Made by a program: the position numbers and the translations under genes | Shown here: positions 1 through 5,718 of the stretch, in pieces | How positions within the stretch are numbered: position 1 is the stretch's first letter | How the letters are laid out: each line of letters starts with the position of its first letter | Notes under the pieces: model-generated | Told to the model about the DNA's origin: nothing | Databases searched by the model: none | Seen by the model: only the letters and a program-made list of their open reading frames with translations | NCBI GenBank assembly: GCA_946887155.1 | Contig: CAMPKM010000199.1 | Span: 1-5,914 of the forward strand | DNA: 5,914 bases | DNA from: an uncultured Gemmatimonadota bacterium | GTDB lineage: Bacteria > Gemmatimonadota > Gemmatimonadetes > Gemmatimonadales > Gemmatimonadaceae | Reading direction: 5' to 3'

Positions 1-731
1 CGGTCGTAGGTCGCCACCGCCGACCGCACAGCCTCCGGTACCGCGCGCTTCCGCCAGTACCGCGCCACGATCAGCGCCACGACGGCGCCCCCCAGGTTTG
101 CCGCCACCGCCACCGACGTGGTGAGGCCCTCCTGGATCCGCACAATCACGACCATGATGATGCCGAACGCCGCCGGCCGCAGGAGATTCACCGGGAACTG
201 CGCTTCTGCATAACGCTGGAAACCCTGCAGAATGGCGCCTTCGTAGAGGAGCAGCGTCAAGACGGGGAGCAGAGCGCACGCCACGATCAGCGCGTCAGGC
301 AGCGAATGGTGCTTGCCAGCGAGGCCATCGCGGAAGAGCTGGATTCCGAGGACGCTGAGGATGGCAATCGCGACCGATACCGTGATCAACGCCGTGCGGC
401 CCGCGCGGAGGTAACCCCGGAGCACGCCCCACTCCTCCGTGGCGGCGTACTTCCCGATGAATCGAACCGCCGTCACGTCGAGTTCCAGCTTGCCGAAGAT
501 CGTGGCAATCGCGAGCCAGCCCATGACAACGGCGTAGGTGCCGAAGGAGGCCTGTCCGAGGGCCTGGGAGAGCCCCATCTGCACGACCATGGAAATCGCG
601 GCGCCGATGCCGCTGACCATGATCGTCTGCAGCGTCCCGCGCGCGACCTTGCCGCCCATCCTGTCCCGGGACAGGCGGGAGCGGATCATCTCCACGGCTT
701 CCGTGAACGCTGACTTCGCGCGCGCGGTCAC
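1..731 (-). CDS. Wzx-type oligosaccharide flippase, N-terminal half (runs off left edge)
   Basis: This is an open frame of 243 codons with no stop, continuing beyond the left edge. The protein begins with a short basic, amphipathic segment. It then has alternating hydrophobic helices at about residues 33-55 (TIMVSGIGAAISMVVQMGLS), 62-80, 113-130, 145-165 and 185-230. The run QALGQASFGTYAVVMGW near residues 54-70 is typical of polysaccharide exporters of the MATE/MOP superfamily (RfbX/Wzx, MurJ relatives), which move undecaprenyl-linked oligosaccharides across the inner membrane. Such proteins usually have 430-500 residues, so about half is present. I chose the GTG at 731 because it forms a GTGA overlap with the upstream glycosyltransferase stop, which implies translational coupling. 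No Shine-Dalgarno site is evident before it. An alternative is the ATG at 689 (codon 15), preceded by GGAAG about 8 bases away. Family assignment is fairly sure; the substrate is unknown. Confidence 0.82.
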   Translation of the reverse strand, partial: MTARAKSAFTEAVEMIRSRLSRDRMGGKVARGTLQTIMVSGIGAAISMVVQMGLSQALGQASFGTYAVVMGWLAIATIFGKLELDVTAVRFIGKYAATEEWGVLRGYLRAGRTALITVSVAIAILSVLGIQLFRDGLAGKHHSLPDALIVACALLPVLTLLLYEGAILQGFQRYAEAQFPVNLLRPAAFGIIMVVIVRIQEGLTTSVAVAANLGGAVVALIVARYWRKRAVPEAVRSAVATYD

Positions 732-2251
732 TTCTGTCGAGTGACGGCGAATGGTCCGCTGTCGGGAGCGGTTGATGGGGAACGCGCGATGAAACGGCGC
801 ACGTCGTAGGTCTCGTTGGCAAACACTTCGGGGAACTGCGCCGGTCTCGCTTCCACGTACTCCCGGAACTTCCGCTCCGAGCTTCGCTCGACATGCTCCA
901 GCGGAATGACGACGTGCGTGATGCGCTGTCGATCCATTTCGGCGAGGACGTCTTCTGCCTCGCCATTTGGAATTCCCATCGAGGGCACTCCCGTTTCCAG
1001 CGTCAGCACGCGCGGATTGGTGAAGACGATTCGCATCCCCGATGAGTCTCCGGCTGTGCGTGCCCAGTCGAACAGCGCCATCGTGTCCGGGTCGCCGTAG
1101 AACGACCATCGAGCCGGCCGCCGCGCAACATGGATGGACGCGCCAATCGCCACCACCCCAACGAAGGTCAGGACGAACTTCGGCCAGTCGGCACGAAGAC
1201 CGGCAGGCGCATAACGAGTACCCAGCCAGAGCAACCCGATCGTGACCCAGGCCATCACGAGCGGAATGAGTGGCCAGGCGTAGCGCGGCTCGTGTACGGG
1301 AGCGACCAGTAGCACGCAGATGTACGCCAGCGTGAAACAGGCGAGTGCGGACCGGTACTGGCGCCGCGCAAACACCACCAGACCAATGACCATGGGAATG
1401 GCCGCGACGAGGTGGTAGAAGTCGTCGGCGACGTTCACGTCGAACGGGTAGAGCGCCCCGGTGGCGAGGGCCACGACATACGTGGAAGCCAGCTTGGCGA
1501 ACGAGAAGTTGCGTAATCCGTTTGCGATGCGGTCGTGGAACGGAATGCGGTCAAAGCCGATCCAGAGCACGAGCAGGAAGGCGACGGCCACCGCGGCCAG
1601 GGGAGCGAGCAACTTCCAGCGCCCATCGCGCTGGCGAAACCACGCAAACAGGAGCAACGCGGGCAGGACGGCGAGACCCGCCACCCGCACCGAAAGGACG
1701 GCCAGGCTCAAGACGCCGAGCGCCACGGCCTGGCGCCACCCAAAAGGACCCTCGGCATCTGCGACGAGCAGCATCATCCAGACCAGGAAGCAGAACAGCG
1801 GGTCCGAAAGCGCGGAGCTGTTTGCATACTGTGCCATCAGGGCAACCGGAGCCGCCGTGGTGGCCGCGATCCCAACGATCGGCTGACCGCGCCGCACAAA
1901 GTATATCCCTGTCGCAATTCCAAACGCTGCGACAAGCAGGGTCACCAGCGCCTTGGCCATGTCGAGACTGGTGCCGAAGACCGCCACAAATGGGGCCAGC
2001 ACGAGCGGCCACCCGGGCGGCTGAAGGCTGGGCCCGACCAGATTCATTCTCGTGTAGATGTAACCGATGTCCTCGAACGCACGGCCTTCGGCGATTGCCT
2101 TCGCGTGAAGCAGGTAATGCGCATAATCCCCGTCGGTGGCAGCTGGCGGCTCGGACCACGTCGCCACCACGATCAACAGGAACGGCAGCAGCGCCGCCAG
2201 CAGCAGCCAGCGTACCTGTCGCGGCGTCGGTGACCATATGTCCTGCGTCAT
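728..2251 (-). CDS. ArnT/GT39-like integral membrane glycosyltransferase
   Basis: This 507-residue polytopic protein has the layout of GT-C glycosyltransferases (GT39/GT83, ArnT and PMT relatives), which transfer a sugar from a polyprenyl-phosphate donor on the periplasmic side. After the first membrane helix (about 15-32) comes TDGDY at 39-43, matching the acidic motif of the first large external loop. QPPGWP follows at 77-82, the common PPGxP motif of the family. SALSDPLF at 146-153, SVRVAG at 187-192 and EPRYAWPLIPL at 321-331 match other recurrent family positions. About ten further hydrophobic helices lie between 84 and 376. Residues 383-507 form a soluble C-terminal domain with alternating strands and helices (VVIPLEHV near the end), as in many family members. 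It starts at the ATG at 2251, facing the VanZ gene, with no clear Shine-Dalgarno site. Its stop overlaps the start of the flippase gene, so the two probably form one operon. Donor and acceptor cannot be read from sequence. Confidence 0.85.
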   Translation of the reverse strand: MTQDIWSPTPRQVRWLLLAALLPFLLIVVATWSEPPAATDGDYAHYLLHAKAIAEGRAFEDIGYIYTRMNLVGPSLQPPGWPLVLAPFVAVFGTSLDMAKALVTLLVAAFGIATGIYFVRRGQPIVGIAATTAAPVALMAQYANSSALSDPLFCFLVWMMLLVADAEGPFGWRQAVALGVLSLAVLSVRVAGLAVLPALLLFAWFRQRDGRWKLLAPLAAVAVAFLLVLWIGFDRIPFHDRIANGLRNFSFAKLASTYVVALATGALYPFDVNVADDFYHLVAAIPMVIGLVVFARRQYRSALACFTLAYICVLLVAPVHEPRYAWPLIPLVMAWVTIGLLWLGTRYAPAGLRADWPKFVLTFVGVVAIGASIHVARRPARWSFYGDPDTMALFDWARTAGDSSGMRIVFTNPRVLTLETGVPSMGIPNGEAEDVLAEMDRQRITHVVIPLEHVERSSERKFREYVEARPAQFPEVFANETYDVRRFIARSPSTAPDSGPFAVTRQK

Positions 2252-2337
2252 GAATTCGTGCTGGGGCCTAACTTCATCGCGACAGTTGAGAGGACCGTTG
2301 ATTAAACGCGCTTCATGATGGCGAAACGACCCCCCGG
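2252..2337. promoter_or_regulatory. Divergent intergenic region, presumed back-to-back promoters
   Basis: These 86 bases separate the divergent glycosyltransferase and VanZ starts and are the only intergenic space able to hold promoters for both directions. The most AT-rich stretch is GTTGATTAAAC (2297-2307). On the minus strand it gives TTTAAT (2306-2301), a fair -10 hexamer about 50 bases before the glycosyltransferase ATG, but no good -35 lies upstream of it. On the plus strand TTGAGA (2286-2291) resembles a -35, but the spacing to ATTAAA is only 9 bases. Promoters are therefore inferred from gene layout, not from convincing boxes. No operator-like inverted repeat was seen. Confidence 0.35.
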
Positions 2338-3624
2338 ATGGTAAGCCAACCCAGCCGTTTTGCGGCGGCGGCTTTACTCGTCCCGGCTACTGCGTTCATC
2401 GCCCTGATGACGCTACGACCCGCCGCCGGGCCGACGATCCCACTGCCGTTCGCTTGCATCTTCTGCGGCACGCTTGGAGGCGTCGATTTCCTCCTCAATA
2501 CGGTGCTGTTTGTGCCCTTTGGATTGGCGATATACTGGCTGCTCGGCTCAAAGAGGGCGACGGTGGCGGCCGGATTCGCCTTCACCCTCGTCATCGAGGC
2601 GCTGCAGTGGCAGTTCATCCCGGGCCGCGATGCGTCGCTCGGTGACCTGGTCGCGAACACACTCGGCACCGTGGTCGGCGTGATGCTCGCCGTCCTCGGA
2701 AGTGCCGGACTGTATGCCATCGGGCGGCGAGCACGAATACTGGCGGCTTCGTTCGCCGTCTTCGGGTCGCTGGTGATCGTCGTGACCGGGTGGCTGCTGC
2801 AACCGGCTGGCGTTAGGCACGCGCTGGCCGTCCAGTGGAAGGCGTCCCGGCCGAACATGGACGACTTCGCGGGCGACGTACGGAAGGCGTTGGTCAACGG
2901 CACCAGGATATATCCGTTCCAGTGGATAGGACCCCGCGAATTCCTCGAGCCCGGGTCACTGACCGTTTCCGTGGAAGCGGACATCTCCCGAGGAGCCGCA
3001 CCGACCGCCCGGCAATCGATCATCGTCCGGCTCGCCAACCGGTTCGAGGAGGGGTTTCTGCTGGGGCAATGGAAAGACGCCGTCATCGTTCGCTCGCATC
3101 AGGTAGCGGAAAAGCTCAGGTTCCGGTCCCTGCTCGTGGGGTTCGACGGAGTGCTGGAAGCGGAAGGCACGGCTGAATACATCACCATGAAGGCCACAAG
3201 CAATCCCCGCGCCATCTCGTTACTCCTGACGGAGGGCCGCGAAGCCACACGGTTGGACGTCCGCCGTTCCGTAGGGTTGGGCTGGACCCTCATCCTGCCG
3301 TGGGATGTAGCGGTCACCCCCCGGTGGTGGGTTGCCAATGCGGCATGGTTGGCTGCCCTGCTGCTGCCGGTTGGCTTTTTCACCTTCCGGTCCGGGCGTC
3401 ATCGAAACGGCGCCGGTGTCGTGGTGGCCTCGTGGCCACTCCTTCTGACTGTCGGAACGCTCCTGATAACATCGCGAGTGTTCGGGCTGAGCAGTCCCGG
3501 TGTCGGAGAGTGGATCGGCGTCATCGCTGGAATCGTGGCGGGTGGCACGCTGGAAAAACTCATTCCCACACATCTGCCCGCGCCCTTGAATCCATCTGTC
3601 GTTGCGGGGACCATTCAATCGTGA
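2338..3624 (+). CDS. VanZ-domain membrane protein with large extracytoplasmic domain
   Basis: The N-terminal 150 residues are a VanZ-like domain. They contain DFLLNTVLFVPFG (D50, N54, P60-G62), IEALQ (E87, Q90), GRDAS (96-100) and DLVANTLG (D103, N107, G110), the conserved polar positions of the family within four or five membrane helices. CIFCG at 40-44 gives a CxxC pair just before the VanZ motif. Residues about 155-330 are mostly hydrophilic and predicted extracytoplasmic. Their strand-rich pattern (SLTVSVEADI, SIIVRLANR, GFLLGQWKDAVIVRS, LRFRS) resembles the LamG/concanavalin-like jelly-roll seen in some VanZ proteins, though this match is by eye. Membrane helices return at about 332-350, 361-382 and 391-405. 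VanZ was named from the vancomycin-resistance cluster, where it raises teicoplanin resistance; most homologues lie in surface-glycan loci with unknown biochemistry. The ATG at 2338 lacks a Shine-Dalgarno site, but no better in-frame start lies upstream. Confidence 0.82.
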   Translation: MVSQPSRFAAAALLVPATAFIALMTLRPAAGPTIPLPFACIFCGTLGGVDFLLNTVLFVPFGLAIYWLLGSKRATVAAGFAFTLVIEALQWQFIPGRDASLGDLVANTLGTVVGVMLAVLGSAGLYAIGRRARILAASFAVFGSLVIVVTGWLLQPAGVRHALAVQWKASRPNMDDFAGDVRKALVNGTRIYPFQWIGPREFLEPGSLTVSVEADISRGAAPTARQSIIVRLANRFEEGFLLGQWKDAVIVRSHQVAEKLRFRSLLVGFDGVLEAEGTAEYITMKATSNPRAISLLLTEGREATRLDVRRSVGLGWTLILPWDVAVTPRWWVANAAWLAALLLPVGFFTFRSGRHRNGAGVVVASWPLLLTVGTLLITSRVFGLSSPGVGEWIGVIAGIVAGGTLEKLIPTHLPAPLNPSVVAGTIQS

Positions 3625-4214
3625 GCAACCTTCTCATCGGCTTTACGGTCGCGCGAGAGATCCTCAAGAACGTCCTGCTCTGGGGCGCGCTGTTGGTGAC
3701 CGCGATCGCGACGATCGACTGGCTGGTTCGTACGCGACGGGTCAGCCCGTTCGGTCCCGTCGCGCGGTTCTTTCGCGACCGGATCGACCCCCTTCTTGCG
3801 CCTCTCGAGCGGCGCGTCGTGCGCGCCGGCGGCCTGCCCGCCTCCGCGCCGTGGTGGGCACTCGGAGCAATCGTGGTCGGGGGAGTCCTGCTACTGGCCC
3901 TCGTCGATTTCCTCGGCGGGCTGCTCGTGGACATCGCCCGGGGGGTCGACGGAGGTCCAACCGGCATGATCGGCCTTGTGGTCTATTGGGCCTTTGCCCT
4001 GCTGCGACTCGCCATCATCGTCCGCGTGCTCGCGTCGTGGCTTCCGATGGGTCCGTATTCGCCGTGGGTGCGCTGGTCGTTCACGTTGACCGAGCCGATC
4101 CTCCGGCCTTTACGAGGCATCATTCCACCGATCCGTTCGATCGACATCACGCCGATCGTCGCGTTTTTCCTGATCGGCATCGTCGAAAGCCTCGTCCGCA
4201 ACTGGTTAGGCTGA
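3621..4214 (+). CDS. yggT: YggT-family integral membrane protein (two YGGT repeats)
   Basis: The predicted protein has 197 residues and two tandem YGGT units. The first has membrane helices at about 14-35 and 79-103, with SPFGPVARF (42-50), RIDPLLAPLERR (54-65) and APWW (76-79) between them. The second has WAFALLRLAIIVRVLASWL (123-141), TEPILRPLRGIIPP (157-170) and SIDITPIVAFFLIGIVESLV (173-192). The pairs DPLLAPLER and EPILRPLRG show the internal duplication. The family is widespread in bacteria and in cyanobacteria/plastids, and has been linked to osmotic tolerance, division and chloroplast biogenesis, but its molecular role is not settled. The start is the GTG at 3621, which overlaps the VanZ stop as GTGA. 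GGGGA lies 10 bases upstream, and everything upstream in this frame is buried in VanZ coding sequence. The next gene is YggU, its usual neighbour, which supports the call. Confidence 0.88.
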   Translation: MSNLLIGFTVAREILKNVLLWGALLVTAIATIDWLVRTRRVSPFGPVARFFRDRIDPLLAPLERRVVRAGGLPASAPWWALGAIVVGGVLLLALVDFLGGLLVDIARGVDGGPTGMIGLVVYWAFALLRLAIIVRVLASWLPMGPYSPWVRWSFTLTEPILRPLRGIIPPIRSIDITPIVAFFLIGIVESLVRNWLG

Positions 4215-4215
4215 T

Positions 4216-4503
4216 TTGCGGATCAGCGAACGCGCCGGCACCTTGCGGTTCGACGTCCGTGTCCAGCCCCGGGCATCAAAGGATGAGATCACCGGTGTCC
4301 ATCAAGGCGCCCTCCGCGTGAGGCTGCGCGCGCCTCCGGTTGATGGGGCCGCCAACGACGCGCTGGTGATTTTCCTCGCTGGCGAACTCGGCCTTTCGCG
4401 CCGCGAAGTGCGCATCGTATCAGGACATGGATCACGGTCAAAGGTCGTGGAGATCGATGCAAAAGCTCGATCAGCCCTTGACCGGATCGCCTCTTCGACC
4501 TAA
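4216..4503 (+). CDS. yggU: DUF167/UPF0235 family protein (YggU-like)
   Basis: This small soluble protein of 95 residues carries the full DUF167 signature: FDVRVQPRASKDEI (12-25), GALRVRLRAPPVDGAAND (31-48), then VRIVSGHGSRSKVVEI (65-80). Family members are about 90-110 residues with an alpha/beta fold. No biochemical activity is established, although it is one of the most consistent neighbours of YggT. The start is TTG at 4216, because an in-frame stop (TAG at 4207-4209) rules out anything further upstream and the nearest alternative (TTG at codon 10) would trim the fold's first strand. TTAGG (4206-4210) lies at ribosome-binding distance. One base separates it from the YggT stop, which implies co-translation with that gene. 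Confidence 0.9.
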   Translation: MRISERAGTLRFDVRVQPRASKDEITGVHQGALRVRLRAPPVDGAANDALVIFLAGELGLSRREVRIVSGHGSRSKVVEIDAKARSALDRIASST

Positions 4504-4512
4504 CGATCCCCC

Positions 4513-4923
4513 ATGATCCTCCTCGCCGGCGGAAACACCGCACTGCTCGAGGGACTTGCACAGGCGCTGGCCAACACCGGGCAGCGGGTCGCCGTCGCGC
4601 ACTCGCTGGACGAAGCCGAGGAGCTGCAGGCTCAGCAGCCGTCCATCCTGACGGTGGTGGAGCGCGGATGGGTTTCCGAGACGGATCCCGCGCGATCGTT
4701 CGTTCGCGCGACGTTAGGTGGAGGCGGGGCGCTCGTCACGTACCGCGAAGCTGGTGACACGTCGCGCGCCCTCGTCGCCTCACTGGCACGCCACGTCCTG
4801 GCCGACCTCGTGCTGCCGCTCGAACGGAACCGCATGGTCGCCCTCGCGGAACATCTGTCGACCCGTGCCAGGGTCATTGGCCGCTCTCCCGAGATCACGC
4901 ATCGGGACTCGCCGGCGACCTGA
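4513..4923 (+). CDS. Degenerate receiver-like (pseudo-response-regulator) domain protein
   Basis: This 136-residue protein looks like a stand-alone CheY-like receiver that has lost its phosphorylation site. MILLAGGN (1-8) fits strand 1, but the usual acidic pair is AGGN. NTALLEGLAQALANTGQRVAVAHSLDEAEELQAQQPSILTVVE follows as helix 1, strand 2, helix 2 and strand 3 (described, 8-50). At the phospho-acceptor position after strand 3 there is E50 instead of aspartate. GALVTY (72-77) fits strand 4 with T76 at the conserved Thr/Ser position. ADLVLPLERNRMVALAEHL (97-115) fits strand 5 and helix 5, with L101 where the conserved lysine normally precedes proline. No output domain is present. It starts 9 bases after YggU without a strong ribosome site, and its stop faces the deacetylase stop 18 bases away. 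A phosphorylation-independent protein-binding role is inferred. The receiver assignment is by pattern only, so it could be an unrelated Rossmann-like fold. Confidence 0.65.
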   Translation: MILLAGGNTALLEGLAQALANTGQRVAVAHSLDEAEELQAQQPSILTVVERGWVSETDPARSFVRATLGGGGALVTYREAGDTSRALVASLARHVLADLVLPLERNRMVALAEHLSTRARVIGRSPEITHRDSPAT

Positions 4924-4941
4924 GACCACTCCGGCGGACCA

Positions 4942-5718
4942 TCAGCGTCCGAGGATGCTTTCCCGGATCCGCAGGTAATGCTTTCCGCCAACCGCCTTGG
5001 CCAGCTTCTTGGCATTCCACTGCGCCCATTGTGCCGTGCGAGTGACGGGTGAAGGTCCGACCAGCCTGGCGGCGTAATCCGGCGTACTCGCGCTGCGCAG
5101 CGTAAAGCGCCCCACGACCCGGCACCCGTCGACCAACCTTATCCTGGCTTCCGGCTCTGACGTGAACAGCGTCGTTATGCCGTTGGCGGCCGCCAGTTCG
5201 GCGACACGGCGGGAGTGATACCCGCCCGGCACGGACGCCACCGTCACGGCGTTCCCCAGGACGTCCTGCAGGTCTGACAGGCTTGTCCTCCACTCGGCGT
5301 CGATGTCGGCGGGCGGCAGTGCTGACATGCGAGGCGGGTGATTCCGGGAGTGGCTGCCGATGACGTGACCGCGATCCCGCAGCGCGCGCAGGTCGCGCCC
5401 GCTGAGAAACCCCGGCTTGTCGATGCGGCTCGTCGTCATGAACACGACGCCACGCCATCCGTGCTGTTCGAGCAGGTCGGCGGCGTGCGTGAGGTAGCCG
5501 ACGCCGCCGTCGTCAAACGTGAGCACCACGCCCGGCACTCGCGCGTTGCCAGGCATGGATGCGGTGACGGGTACGCGCGCGTTGCTCAATGCTTCGAGGT
5601 GTGCCGCAAATCGCTCCACGCTGAGCTTGTAGGTCGCCGCCGCGGGGCCGGGGAAGCCACTTTCATCCCACCAGCGCTCGCGAACGACATCGTGATACTC
5701 AAGCGCGATCAGTGACAC
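4942..5718 (-). CDS. Polysaccharide deacetylase (NodB-homology, carbohydrate esterase 4 type)
   Basis: The 258-residue protein carries a NodB metal-dependent N-deacetylase fold. Numbered from the GTG at 5718, motif 1 is TFDDGG (67-72) with D69 as presumed base and D70 as metal ligand. Motif 2 is GSHSRNHP (121-128) with metal ligands H123 and H127. Motif 3 is approximated by SVPGGYHS (162-169). No His-containing motif follows in the C-terminal part; instead YHDVV at 8-12 sits at the N-terminus, as in PgaB/IcaB-type enzymes where that His is the catalytic acid. No signal peptide or membrane segment is visible, unlike periplasmic PgaB, so it may act in the cytoplasm or be exported another way. 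The start at GTG 5718 is preferred over GTG 5823: GGAG lies 5 bases upstream, SLIALEYHDVV is the normal beginning of the fold, and the extra 35 residues are low-complexity and overlap another gene's frame. The likely substrate is an N-acetylated surface polysaccharide of this locus. Confidence 0.85.
   Translation of the reverse strand: MSLIALEYHDVVRERWWDESGFPGPAAATYKLSVERFAAHLEALSNARVPVTASMPGNARVPGVVLTFDDGGVGYLTHAADLLEQHGWRGVVFMTTSRIDKPGFLSGRDLRALRDRGHVIGSHSRNHPPRMSALPPADIDAEWRTSLSDLQDVLGNAVTVASVPGGYHSRRVAELAAANGITTLFTSEPEARIRLVDGCRVVGRFTLRSASTPDYAARLVGPSPVTRTAQWAQWNAKKLAKAVGGKHYLRIRESILGR

Noticed and set aside
295..966. Minus-strand open frame of 223 codons starting with ATG at 966
   Set aside because: It overlaps the glycosyltransferase and flippase frames, both of which have coherent membrane-protein translations; its own translation is low-complexity Arg/Ser/Gly-rich.
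1522..2253. Long plus-strand open frames (up to 243 codons) opposite the glycosyltransferase gene
   Set aside because: They are antisense to a gene with clear family motifs, their translations are rich in Arg, Pro and Ser with no domain pattern, and such frames are expected in GC-rich DNA.
2313..3086. Minus-strand open frame of 257 codons opposite VanZ
   Set aside because: The plus-strand frame carries all conserved VanZ positions; the antisense translation is Ser/Thr/Pro/Ala-rich without recognisable motifs.
3602..4321. Plus-strand frame of 239 codons overlapping YggT and YggU
   Set aside because: Its translation is Arg/Pro-rich and runs across two genes whose own frames have full family signatures.
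4911..4935. Possible terminator hairpin between the convergent genes (GCCGG ... CCGGC)
   Set aside because: The stem is only 5 base pairs with a 15-base loop, there is no T-run on either side, and the left arm lies in coding sequence.
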